Origin: Erysipelothrix sp.
Lineage (GTDB): Bacteria; Bacillota_I; Bacilli_A; Erysipelotrichales; Erysipelotrichaceae
Length of the DNA stretch: 41,676 nucleotides
Direction of reading: 5' to 3'
NCBI GenBank assembly: GCA_018335655.1
Contig: JAGXRX010000014.1
Span: 174,370-216,045, forward strand
This document shows, in pieces, positions 13,968-21,777 of this stretch (positions within the stretch are counted from its first letter, which is position 1; the number at the start of each line of letters is the position of its first letter). Both the position numbers and the translations under genes were made by a program. The notes beneath the pieces are model-generated. The model searched no databases. It saw nothing but the letters and a program-made list of their open reading frames with translations, and was not told where the DNA came from.

Positions 13968-15615
13968 AATATTGCTTTGACGCAATCTTGTATAAGTCAT
14001 AACCACCATCAACGTTAATAGCATGATAACCAAGATGATTAAGCATCATCGCAGCGACATAACCACGATGTCCTACACGACAGGTGACATAGATTGGTGT
14101 CTCTTTACTTGGTAATTCATCTAGTCTTGAGCGAAGTTCATCAAGTTCAATATTTGTGGATCCTTTAATGAAACCATAGGATAATTCATCTGGAGTACGA
14201 ACATCAAGAAAGAATGCTCCACTTGAAATTAGTTGATTCACCTCAAGTACATCAATCTTTTCTATTCGACCAGAAAGAATGTTTGACGCTACATAGCCTA
14301 GGATATTCACAGGGTCTTTTGCAGAGCCAAAAGGTGGGGCATAGGATAATTCTAGATCAAGAAGATCTTGGGCTTTAAGACCTCCTAAAATCGCTGTCGC
14401 AATCACATCAATGCGCTTTTCCACGCCTTCATAACCAACCCCTTGAGCTCCATAGATTTGACCTGTATCTGGATTAAAGATAAGTTTCAAATTCATTTCT
14501 TTTGCGTTAGGGTAGTAAGAAGCATGGTTATTTCGTTGAACATGAACGCTTTTAACAGGGTAATTAAGTTGTTTTAAAGTGCGCTCATTAAGTCCTGTTG
14601 TGGCAACTGTTAAATCAAAGACTTTAACAACCGCAGTGCCTAAAGAACCTTTGTATTCATCCTCAATTCCACAAATATGATTCGCGACAACAATTGCTTG
14701 TCGATTTGCAGGCCAAGCAAGTGGAATCTTTGTCGTTAATCCACTAACACGATGTTTTACTTCAACAGCATCACCTAAAGCATATATATCAGGATCTGAT
14801 GTAAGCATGTGCTCATCAACTACGATTCCTTTTAAAGCACCGACTTTAAGATTGGCTTCTCTCGCAAGTTTTACTTCTGAAGACACACCAATCGCAAGAA
14901 TAATCATGTCTGTCTCTACGCTTTGTCCAGATTGATTTACGACTAACTGTCCGTTGTTTTCGAAATGACTAACTCCATCATTAAGTTTTAACTTAATTCC
15001 TTTACGAACAAGTTTCTTGTGGACAATTTGTGCAAATTCAAAATCTAGTGGGGCAAGAACTTGGGGAGCCATATCAATAATTGTGACATCTTTACCAATT
15101 TCTTTTAAGTTTTCAGCAACTTCAACACCAATAAATCCTCCACCAATCACAGCAACCTTTTTCACATCATTGTTTTTTAAAAAGTCCATAATCGCATCAG
15201 TATGAGGAATATTACGTAGAATAAAAACGTTGTTTGCTTCCTTTAATCCTTGAATTGGAGGAACAATCGGGCTTGCGCCAGGGGAAAGAATGAGCTTATC
15301 ATAACTTTCTTCATATTCATGGCCAGTTATTACTTCTTTTACTAAGACAACTTTGCGACTTGGATCGATATGCATAACTTCACTAAAATTGCGAATATCG
15401 AGATTAAAGCGTTTCTCCATACCTTCTTTGGTTTGCACAAGAAGATCATTTCGATCTTCAATGACTCCTGAAATATGATAAGGAAGTCCACAATTCGCAA
15501 ATGAAATATACTCATCTTTTTCAAACATAATAATCTGTGCATCTTCATTTAAACGGCGAAGACGAGCCGCAGCGGTTGCGCCACCCGCAACACCGCCAAT
15601 AATTACAATCTTCAT
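13966..15615 (-). CDS. CoA-disulfide reductase with C-terminal rhodanese domain
   Basis: The 549-residue protein joins a FAD/NAD(P)H disulfide reductase (about 1-445) to a rhodanese domain (about 450-549). The reductase part has GGVAGGATAA for FAD, the single redox Cys42 in FANCGLPYH, a second Rossmann motif, GGGFIGVE, near 158 and YALGDAVEV. The rhodanese loop CRVGHRGY carries the catalytic Cys. Such CoADR-rhodanese fusions reduce CoA disulfide or CoA polysulfide/persulfide, and so link CoA redox to sulfur metabolism. I take ATG 15615 as start, with AAGGAG nine bases upstream, not the TTG at 15618. The ATG overlaps the NUDIX gene stop (TGATG), so the pair is coupled. Confidence 0.9.
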   Translation of the reverse strand: MKIVIIGGVAGGATAAARLRRLNEDAQIIMFEKDEYISFANCGLPYHISGVIEDRNDLLVQTKEGMEKRFNLDIRNFSEVMHIDPSRKVVLVKEVITGHEYEESYDKLILSPGASPIVPPIQGLKEANNVFILRNIPHTDAIMDFLKNNDVKKVAVIGGGFIGVEVAENLKEIGKDVTIIDMAPQVLAPLDFEFAQIVHKKLVRKGIKLKLNDGVSHFENNGQLVVNQSGQSVETDMIILAIGVSSEVKLAREANLKVGALKGIVVDEHMLTSDPDIYALGDAVEVKHRVSGLTTKIPLAWPANRQAIVVANHICGIEDEYKGSLGTAVVKVFDLTVATTGLNERTLKQLNYPVKSVHVQRNNHASYYPNAKEMNLKLIFNPDTGQIYGAQGVGYEGVEKRIDVIATAILGGLKAQDLLDLELSYAPPFGSAKDPVNILGYVASNILSGRIEKIDVLEVNQLISSGAFFLDVRTPDELSYGFIKGSTNIELDELRSRLDELPSKETPIYVTCRVGHRGYVAAMMLNHLGYHAINVDGGYDLYKIASKQY

Positions 15616-16013
15616 CAATGGGTTCTCCTTAGTAGTGACTTGATCTGATCAAAGAGCAAATAGTCTGCATCAAGCCAAGGAACTGATGTAAGCTCATTTT
15701 CGCTGAGCCATACTACATCATCATGGACGCTTAAACGGATATCATATTCATTGACCTTACAATGATACGCATGCAAAGTGATGATAAAATCATCATAAGC
15801 ATAACGAATTGAATCTACATACGATATCAAATCAACCGTCACAGATAGTTCCTCGCTGCACTCACGAATGAGTGCTTGGGCATGACTTTCATTGGCTTCA
15901 ATTTTTCCACCCACAAACTCGTAGAAGCCTGCATATTTACCGTGATTACGACGGAATGCTCCTACTTTTTGATTGTGAATAAAGATTGCTGCTACGCCTG
16001 TGAAATGTTTCAT
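15615..16013 (-). CDS. NUDIX hydrolase, MutT/NudG-like
   Basis: The protein has a NUDIX box: GGKIEANESHAQALIRECSEEL fits G-x5-E-x7-R-E-U-x-E-E. The QKVGAFRR and YEFVGGKIE context resembles MutT/CTP pyrophosphohydrolase (NudG) enzymes, which hydrolyse oxidised or modified nucleoside triphosphates. I place the start at ATG 16013 (132 residues). The in-frame GTG at 16052 has no ribosome binding site and overlaps the -35 element of a promoter whose predicted start site is near 16023. It overlaps the CoA-disulfide reductase gene by one base. The substrate is unknown. Confidence 0.85.
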   Translation of the reverse strand: MKHFTGVAAIFIHNQKVGAFRRNHGKYAGFYEFVGGKIEANESHAQALIRECSEELSVTVDLISYVDSIRYAYDDFIITLHAYHCKVNEYDIRLSVHDDVVWLSENELTSVPWLDADYLLFDQIKSLLRRTH

Positions 16014-16029
16014 ATCTTTGACCTGTCTT

Positions 16030-16058
16030 ATTGTATCACTCTGAAGACACACTTTAAA
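16030..16058 (-). promoter_or_regulatory. Promoter of the NUDIX/CoA-disulfide reductase pair
   Basis: On the minus strand TTTAAA (16058-16053) is followed after 17 bases by TACAAT (16035-16030). The predicted start near 16023 leaves a leader of about ten bases before ATG 16013. The -35 element overlaps the stop of the A24-like gene. Confidence 0.55.
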
Positions 16059-16443
16059 GTGTTTTGAGACAAAAATTCAAGAAATGTCCCAAACACATAA
16101 AAAAGAGAAAGGGAACAACCTTTTTCTTTTTAATAATGACATGTATAAGAGCGAGAAGTGATGAAAGAAAGACAATCATTAACCAATCATGTATTGAATG
16201 CGTTAACAACATTATCATTAGAACATCACGATCTGCTGAACCTATCATATTTCTTAAGACTAATAGTATTAGAAAAATTAAAGTAATACTAAAGTTTATT
16301 AGATTAATCTTAAATCCTTGATTTATTAAAATGGAAATCCCTAGAAAACACCATAAATCAATTTCACATACACTAAATGATTGAGCATCATCCCATCCAA
16401 GTTTAATCCATATCATCCAATAAAAAAGCATGGGAAGTTCCAT
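16054..16443 (-). CDS. Minimal A24 (prepilin peptidase-like) membrane protease
   Basis: The 129-residue, very hydrophobic protein has about four membrane segments. The pattern D-x-Q-x-F-x-V-C-E at Asp19-Glu27 matches the first catalytic Asp motif of type IV prepilin peptidases (D-x-R-x-x-x-I-P-D). GSAD at 68-71 matches their second motif (GxGD/GxAD), and VPFLFFMCLG at 110-119 matches the common C-terminal PFxPFLxLG segment. The methylase-type N-terminal domain of full-length ComC/PilD is absent, so this is a stand-alone A24 core. Oddly, its ATG lies in the 3' flank of the terminator hairpin of gcvPB, with no ribosome binding site or promoter seen. It may be expressed only by read-through, start at a later Met, or be decaying. 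No pilin genes are nearby. Confidence 0.5.
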   Translation of the reverse strand: MELPMLFYWMIWIKLGWDDAQSFSVCEIDLWCFLGISILINQGFKINLINFSITLIFLILLVLRNMIGSADRDVLMIMLLTHSIHDWLMIVFLSSLLALIHVIIKKKKVVPFLFFMCLGHFLNFCLKTL

Positions 16444-16448
16444 GCTTT
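16422..16448 (-). terminator. Intrinsic terminator of the gcv operon
   Basis: Read on the minus strand, AAAGCATGG (16448-16440) pairs perfectly with CCATGCTTT (16433-16425), and the run of U continues to 16422. It lies 15 bases after the gcvPB stop. The ATG assigned to the A24-like gene (16443-16441) is inside its 5' arm. Confidence 0.85.
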
Positions 16449-16462
16449 AATATTGATTCGTT

Positions 16463-17899
16463 TTACTTAGATTCCTTTTGATATTTAACAATCGGAACAC
16501 GAGCAGCCAAGACATCATCAACACGTTTAACCGGTGTTGTGTATGGTGCATTTTGTAGATAACTTGGATCTTCAATCATTCTTTGGTAAAGCATTTTAAA
16601 GAGTGCAATTGCTTCATCAAGTGTTGATTTACTTTCAGTCTCATTTGGTTCAATCATTAATGCTTCATGAACGATTTGAGGGAAATACATGGTAGGAGGA
16701 TGCATATTGAAATCTAGCATTGCTTTTGATAAATCTTTAGCACTGACTTGATATTTGTCTTTTTCTTTTTCAAGAGTTAAGACAAACTCATGCATACAAA
16801 TTTGAGGATAAGCTACAGTAAAGATATCACTTAAATGATGCATCATGTAGTTTGCATTAAGAATTGCAACTTTTGATACTTCGGTAAGACCTTTTCCATT
16901 GAATAAGATGTATGTTAGTGCTCGCATTGTAGTTAAGAAATTACCGTGGAACGAGCGCATACGTCCAATACTTTGACTTGGAGCGAAGGATAATGATTCA
17001 GGATGTTCTCTTAGATAAGAACCTTTAGGTAAGAATGGAGTTAAGAACTTTTTAACACCAACAGGCCCAGATCCAGGACCTCCACCACCATGTGGGGTAG
17101 AGAATGTTTTGTGAAGATTTAAATGCACAACATCAAATCCCATATCACCAGGTCTTGACAGACCCATAATTGCATTTAAGTTTGCCCCATCATAATAGAG
17201 TAAACCACCAGCATCATGTACTAAATCAGCAATGGCTTTAATATTTGGATCAAAGAGTCCTAATGTATTTGGATTTGTTAACATGAGTGCTGCAGTAGTG
17301 TCATCTACAAGTGTTTTTAGTGCTTCAAAATCAACACCACCATTCGCATCAGACTTCACAGTAACAACATCAAACCCTGCCATGACAGCACTTGCAGGAT
17401 TGGTTCCATGAGCAGCATCAGGGACAATAACTTTTGTACGCTTAGTATCATTATTAGTACGATGGTAGGCTGCAATGATAAGCATGCCTGTAAATTCACC
17501 ATGGGCACCAGCCGCAGGTTGAAGTGTAAATTCGTCCATACCACATACTTCACTTAATGCATCTTGAAGGTGTCTCATCGCTTTTAGATTGCCTTGAACA
17601 CTCCATGCTGGTTGATATGGATGAGTTTTCGCAAACCCTTCAAGGCTAGCGACATCTTCGTTGAGTTTTGGATTGTACTTCATTGTACAAGATCCTAGAG
17701 GATAGAAACCAGTATCGACACCATGTGCCATTTTCGATAAACCAATGTAGTGGCGAACAAGATCTATTTCTGCGATTTCAGGAAGATCAGGAAGTGATTG
17801 TGCTTCAAATGCTTTGAAATCAACGTCTTGGCAAGATGTTGAAGGAAACGTTACTGCACGATGTCCAGCAGCACTAAGTTCAAAAATTAGCTTAGCCAT
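16463..17899 (-). CDS. gcvPB: Glycine dehydrogenase (decarboxylating) subunit 2
   Basis: This is half of the split P-protein. With GcvPA it decarboxylates glycine with pyridoxal phosphate and transfers the aminomethyl group to the lipoyl arm of GcvH. The PLP-binding Lys264 is clear in NLHKTFSTPHGGGGPGSG, and AAHGTNPASA at 162-171 is another family signature. Length (478) matches Bacillus GcvPB (about 488). GGAGGTGA stands before the ATG, and the start overlaps the gcvPA stop by eight bases, so the two halves are coupled. It is the last gene of gcvT-gcvH-gcvPA-gcvPB, followed by a strong terminator. Confidence 0.95.
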   Translation of the reverse strand: MAKLIFELSAAGHRAVTFPSTSCQDVDFKAFEAQSLPDLPEIAEIDLVRHYIGLSKMAHGVDTGFYPLGSCTMKYNPKLNEDVASLEGFAKTHPYQPAWSVQGNLKAMRHLQDALSEVCGMDEFTLQPAAGAHGEFTGMLIIAAYHRTNNDTKRTKVIVPDAAHGTNPASAVMAGFDVVTVKSDANGGVDFEALKTLVDDTTAALMLTNPNTLGLFDPNIKAIADLVHDAGGLLYYDGANLNAIMGLSRPGDMGFDVVHLNLHKTFSTPHGGGGPGSGPVGVKKFLTPFLPKGSYLREHPESLSFAPSQSIGRMRSFHGNFLTTMRALTYILFNGKGLTEVSKVAILNANYMMHHLSDIFTVAYPQICMHEFVLTLEKEKDKYQVSAKDLSKAMLDFNMHPPTMYFPQIVHEALMIEPNETESKSTLDEAIALFKMLYQRMIEDPSYLQNAPYTTPVKRVDDVLAARVPIVKYQKESK

Positions 17900-19208
17900 G
17901 ATTCACCTCCGCAAGTATTGTCACAATGTCATCAAGCTTTTGATCGCCTGTTGTTTCACTGACACACCACAACATATGATTGTCATCAAGAATTAAACCA
18001 CTTAAGACACCATGTTTTGCTAAAGTTGACTCAATCAGAGAAGTTGAAACCGGGGTTGTTGTTACAAACTCATGAAAGAACTCATGAGGATAAGTAACTT
18101 TATATCCAATTTTTTCAAGTTTTCGAGCAAACGTATGAGCTTTACTTGCACATTGAGTTGCTACTTCTTTTAACCCAACTGGTCCAATGGAAGAAAGATA
18201 CATTGCAGCAGTTAAGGCACAATGAGCTTGGTTTGAACAAATACTACTTGTCGCTTTTTCACGACGAATGTGTTGTTCACGTGCTTGAAGTGTGAGTGTA
18301 AATGCTCTTTGTCCTTCAGAATCAAGTGTTTGTCCTACAATGCGACCTGGTAAACGGCGCACATATTTGTCGGTTGTACACATAAAGCCAAGATATGGAC
18401 CTCCAAAGGCAAGATTTAAACCAAAAGGCTGAGCTTCACCAACTACGATGTCTGCTCCATAAGATCCAGGATTTGCAAGACGTCCTAAAGTCATTGGATT
18501 AACCGATACAATAAATTTGACTTTTGAATCAGTAATACTTTCACGAATTGAAGACACATCTTCAAGGATTCCAAAGTAATTAGGATGTTGGACTAAAACT
18601 GCACACACCGTTTCATCAAGATGACTCTTTAGAGAATCTACGGATGTTTGTCCATCATGTAGTTCAATCATTTTGATAGTAACATCAAGTTCTTGCACAT
18701 ACGTCTTAATGACTTCAATCGTTTCTGGGTGAAGTGCATGAGAAAGAAGTACTGTTCTTCGACCACGCTCATAGCTCATTGAGATTGCTTCAGCAGCGGC
18801 AGTTGCGCCATCATAGACAGAAGCATTTGCAGCATCCATCCCTGTAAGAGAAGCCATCATGGATTGAAATTCAAAAATGGATTGTAGTATTCCTTGAGAT
18901 AATTCAGATTGATAAGGCGTATAAGCTGTCACAAACTCTTCACGTGCTGATAAATGTTTGACGACAGAAGGAATGTAATGATCATAAGCTCCAGCACCAC
19001 GAAGAATGGTGTTAAATACAACATTTTGAGATGCATAGTTTTTCATTATTTGAAAAACTTCAAATTCGCTTAATCCATCAGGTAAATTTAGCTCACGCTT
19101 TAAGCGTACATTATCAGGTATTGTACTTAAAAGTGAATCCCAAGTTTGTGCAATGGAGGTAAGCATTAATGCTTGATCTTCTTTAGTATGAGGAATATAG
19201 GTTCCCAT
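17892..19208 (-). CDS. gcvPA: Glycine dehydrogenase (decarboxylating) subunit 1
   Basis: The 438-residue N-terminal half of the P-protein opens with MGTYIPHTKEDQALML, typical of GcvPA. Conserved segments include ILRGAGAYDHYIPSVV, YTPYQSELSQGILQ and DAANASVYDGATAAAEA. It has a PLP-enzyme fold without the PLP lysine, as expected for this subunit. It forms a heterotetramer with GcvPB. AAAGGAGG precedes the ATG. The operon order T-H-PA-PB places the lipoyl carrier directly upstream. Confidence 0.95.
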   Translation of the reverse strand: MGTYIPHTKEDQALMLTSIAQTWDSLLSTIPDNVRLKRELNLPDGLSEFEVFQIMKNYASQNVVFNTILRGAGAYDHYIPSVVKHLSAREEFVTAYTPYQSELSQGILQSIFEFQSMMASLTGMDAANASVYDGATAAAEAISMSYERGRRTVLLSHALHPETIEVIKTYVQELDVTIKMIELHDGQTSVDSLKSHLDETVCAVLVQHPNYFGILEDVSSIRESITDSKVKFIVSVNPMTLGRLANPGSYGADIVVGEAQPFGLNLAFGGPYLGFMCTTDKYVRRLPGRIVGQTLDSEGQRAFTLTLQAREQHIRREKATSSICSNQAHCALTAAMYLSSIGPVGLKEVATQCASKAHTFARKLEKIGYKVTYPHEFFHEFVTTTPVSTSLIESTLAKHGVLSGLILDDNHMLWCVSETTGDQKLDDIVTILAEVNHG

Positions 19209-19219
19209 AATAACCTCCT

Positions 19220-19603
19220 TTAATGTAGATCTTCAAGAAACTTAGTGTAATCCTGTGCATTTAAGAGTTCACTTACATCAAGACTGCCTTCAACTTTCAT
19301 AATCCATGTAGCATATGGATTTTGATTTAAAAGCTCAGGAGAATCTTCAAGTGCTCCATTCACTTCAACAATTGAACCACTTATTGGAGAATAAACATCT
19401 GATACGGCTTTTACAGATTCAACATCACAGAAACGTTCATTGAATTTTACAGCATCTCCAACTTCTGGAAGCGCAACATACACAATGTCGCCTAAGGCAT
19501 GTTGTGCATAATCAGAAATACCTACTAAATATGTGGTTTCATCCACGGGTTTGACCCACTCATGAGTCTTTAAATAATAATAACCTTCTTGTACACTGTT
19601 CAT
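19220..19603 (-). CDS. gcvH: Glycine cleavage system H protein
   Basis: This lipoyl carrier shuttles the aminomethyl group between P and T proteins and is reoxidised by dihydrolipoamide dehydrogenase (not in the window). The lipoylated Lys65 lies in VESVKAVSDVYSP, and the HEWV start and GDIVYVALPEVG segment are typical. The 127-residue length is standard. AGGAGG precedes the ATG. The lipoate ligase gene at 20711-21673 is a likely source of its cofactor. Confidence 0.95.
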   Translation of the reverse strand: MNSVQEGYYYLKTHEWVKPVDETTYLVGISDYAQHALGDIVYVALPEVGDAVKFNERFCDVESVKAVSDVYSPISGSIVEVNGALEDSPELLNQNPYATWIMKVEGSLDVSELLNAQDYTKFLEDLH

Positions 19604-19612
19604 AGTGTCCTC

Positions 19613-20659
19613 CTATTTTTTTATAAATGGTAATTTAACAAGCTCAAGACGATACGGTTTACTTCGAATAACACATTCAAAATCTGTATTTAAATCACAG
19701 TCTGCTTTAATAAGTGCCATTGCAATCCCACGTTTTAATGAAGGGGAGAATGTACCACTACTTACAACACCTACCACTTGATTGTTTTGTGTAATCTCAT
19801 AGCCTTCTCGTGGAATGACTTTTTCATTAAGTACAAACCCGATACGTTTGGTATGAGGTACATAATCTTCTAGTCCAAATAGATGGCGTCGTGTTTTAGG
19901 CATAAACATTCCTAGTCCAACATCTAAAGGAGTAAGATGATCATTCAGTTCATGACCATACAGTGGCATTCCAGCTTCAAGTCTTAAACTATCACGAGCT
20001 CCTAGTCCACAAGGCATTACCTTGTCACTTAAACTAAGTAAATAAGTCCACAGATTTATTGCGTCTTTATTTGCCATGATAAACTCATATCCATGCTCAC
20101 CGGTATAGCCTGTACGTGAGATAAACATTTCAAACCCATTAAATGTGCCATGTCTAAAGGTGTAATAGTCTAAAGGTTCAGAGATGAGGTTTTGAATGAG
20201 TGTTTGTGTAAGTGGACCTTGAAAGGCAATAACACTATATAAATCACTTTCATCTTCCACTAACGAATCATCTTTGAATACTTCATGAAGATAGTTCACA
20301 ACTTTATCTTTGTTTGCGCCATTGACAATGATGAGTATTTCATCAGGGCATGTCTTCATACATAAGACATCATCAACCATCGTTCCATCACTTCTTAACA
20401 CAAAACCATATTTGACTTGATTAATGTTTAACACGTCAATGTCCATGGATAAGACTTGTCTTGCTTGATTAAGTGCTCTTTCTCCTTTAAAAAACAGTTG
20501 CCCCATATGGGATACATCAAAAATCCCAGCTTGAGTGCGAACTGCTTCATGTTCTAGAATTATTCCATGTTCATAATGAACGGGGAGTAAGGTATCATAG
20601 AAATCTATCATTTTGGCATGATTCTCTTCATGCCATGGTTTGAGGGCAGTGGTTTTCAT
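19613..20659 (-). CDS. gcvT: Aminomethyltransferase (glycine cleavage T protein)
   Basis: The enzyme transfers the one-carbon unit from aminomethyl-lipoyl GcvH to tetrahydrofolate, releasing ammonia and forming 5,10-methylene-THF. The 348-residue protein has the folate-binding signatures AGIFDVSHMGQ near 47-57, the SRTGYTGEHGYE motif and GLGARDSLRLEAGMPLYGHEL. AAAGGAGC precedes the ATG. It is first in the operon, and its own promoter gives a leader of only about ten bases. There is thus no room for the glycine riboswitch that controls gcv operons in many other Firmicutes. Confidence 0.95.
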   Translation of the reverse strand: MKTTALKPWHEENHAKMIDFYDTLLPVHYEHGIILEHEAVRTQAGIFDVSHMGQLFFKGERALNQARQVLSMDIDVLNINQVKYGFVLRSDGTMVDDVLCMKTCPDEILIIVNGANKDKVVNYLHEVFKDDSLVEDESDLYSVIAFQGPLTQTLIQNLISEPLDYYTFRHGTFNGFEMFISRTGYTGEHGYEFIMANKDAINLWTYLLSLSDKVMPCGLGARDSLRLEAGMPLYGHELNDHLTPLDVGLGMFMPKTRRHLFGLEDYVPHTKRIGFVLNEKVIPREGYEITQNNQVVGVVSSGTFSPSLKRGIAMALIKADCDLNTDFECVIRSKPYRLELVKLPFIKK

Positions 20660-20677
20660 TCGTGCTCCTTTTCTATT

Positions 20678-20707
20678 ATTATACTAAAAATCACTCACGA
20701 CTGTGAA
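20678..20707 (-). promoter_or_regulatory. Promoter of the gcv operon
   Basis: On the minus strand TTCACA (20707-20702, five of six -35 matches) is followed after 18 bases by TATAAT (20683-20678). The start would fall near 20671. The -35 box is part of the lplA terminator hairpin. Confidence 0.72.
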
Positions 20708-20712
20708 TGATT
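20685..20712 (-). terminator. Terminator of lplA, overlapping its stop codon and the gcv -35 box
   Basis: On the minus strand AATCATTCAC (20712-20703) pairs with GTGAGTGATT (20698-20689), with one G-U pair and an AGTC loop, followed by a short T-tract. The TAA stop of lplA (20713-20711) overlaps the first base pairs. Confidence 0.75.
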
Positions 20713-21673
20713 AGGACATAAAAAGTTCATTTATAATATCAATTAAGACTTCTTCATGAGGTTGGTCAATGCATCGTAGTAAAAGGACATCTTTTCTAAA
20801 TGGTTGATTTAAGAATAATGCTTCAATGGTATCTTTTAAATCGACAATAAGACTATCTGTAAACACTTGAACACTTTGAATCATGTTTTGATGAGTGGTA
20901 ATGAATAGAATTAATTCACCAAAACTGAATTTCTTATGAAGAGAAGCCTCAAAAGTTGGAATAGGTTCAAGTCTAAATGAAGTAGAACTATAATAATCAA
21001 TTAAATCACCACAAGCTGTGGTGTCCATCTCAATGGTTTCTAGCTTAGTATCAAACACCGATTCATAGGCTTGAATCAGTGAAGATGATAAAGATTCTAG
21101 TGTGAGAGTAGGATTAAACTCTTTTAAGTTTTTAACACGTTTTCGAACACTTTCAACGCCTTTTGAAGCGAGTTTAACTGAGGACACATTAAGATATTTT
21201 CCTAAATCTTCCATCTTCACATCGAACAATAGTGTACCATGGTGAAGTGAATGAGTGTTTGTATTCGCAAAGGCATTACCACTTACTTTAAATCCTTCAA
21301 CTTCGATGTCATTTCTTCCTGAGAAAGAAGCATTAATGCCAAAGTGCTTTAATGCATCAATAATGACTTGAAGATTCTTTTCAAGATCATAGAAGGTTTT
21401 AGGGGCGATAAATGTGAAATTCAAATTTCCATGATCATGGTATACTGCACCACCACCTGAGGATCTTCGTGCTAAATAGCCACCACTTTCTGTAAGTTCT
21501 TCAACTTTACATTCTTTGAAAGCATTTTGATTCTTTCCAATGACGACAGTATGATGATTCTGCCATAAATAAAACAAGCACTCATCTTCTTTAAGATGAT
21601 GTAATTGATAGTCTTCATAAGCAAGATTAATGTATGGGATGAATTGTGATGATGTCACAAGATAATGTTTCAT
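20711..21673 (-). CDS. lplA: Lipoate-protein ligase
   Basis: The enzyme activates lipoate with ATP and attaches it to lipoyl proteins; here GcvH is the obvious target. The signatures RRSSGGGAVYHDHGNLNFTF and KVSGNAF (catalytic Lys) are present, and a C-terminal accessory domain is retained, as in scavenging LplA/LplJ enzymes. I place the start at ATG 21673 (320 residues) because GGAGG lies five bases upstream. The longer reading from 21724 covers the promoter. It has its own -10 box and a terminator before gcvT, so it is adjacent to but not necessarily cotranscribed with the gcv operon. Confidence 0.92.
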   Translation of the reverse strand: MKHYLVTSSQFIPYINLAYEDYQLHHLKEDECLFYLWQNHHTVVIGKNQNAFKECKVEELTESGGYLARRSSGGGAVYHDHGNLNFTFIAPKTFYDLEKNLQVIIDALKHFGINASFSGRNDIEVEGFKVSGNAFANTNTHSLHHGTLLFDVKMEDLGKYLNVSSVKLASKGVESVRKRVKNLKEFNPTLTLESLSSSLIQAYESVFDTKLETIEMDTTACGDLIDYYSSTSFRLEPIPTFEASLHKKFSFGELILFITTHQNMIQSVQVFTDSLIVDLKDTIEALFLNQPFRKDVLLLRCIDQPHEEVLIDIINELFMS

Positions 21674-21694
21674 ATTTTCCTCCATGTACTTATC

Positions 21695-21700
21695 ATTATA
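21695..21700 (-). promoter_or_regulatory. -10 box of lplA
   Basis: TATAAT on the minus strand (21700-21695), 22 bases before the lplA ATG. A weak -35, ATGCCT, lies 18 bases upstream. It diverges from the tetR promoter. Confidence 0.55.
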
Positions 21701-21727
21701 CATGATGAAAACCCTAAAAGGCATATA

Positions 21728-21756
21728 TTGACATTAACAAATTCTTTGTGTATAGT
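21728..21756 (+). promoter_or_regulatory. Promoter of the TetR-ABC operon
   Basis: A perfect TTGACA (21728-21733) and TATAGT (21751-21756) are spaced by 17 bases. The start is predicted near 21763, inside a palindrome. Confidence 0.8.
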
Positions 21757-21759
21757 AGT

Positions 21760-21777
21760 TATGACAGGGTTGTCATA
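21760..21777 (+). promoter_or_regulatory. Candidate TetR operator at the transcription start
   Basis: TATGACA-GGGT-TGTCATA is a seven-base inverted repeat with a four-base spacer. It covers the predicted start site, the weak ribosome binding site and the first base of the tetR ATG. This is a usual place for autoregulation by a TetR repressor. Confidence 0.6.

Noticed and set aside
16064-16321. 85-residue open frame on the plus strand opposite the A24-like gene
   Set aside because: Very basic and low-complexity translation with no recognisable motif; the opposite strand has catalytic motifs in the right order.
21674-21724. Longer N-terminus for lipoate-protein ligase
   Set aside because: The extra codons cover the -10 box and the GGAGG that belongs to ATG 21673.
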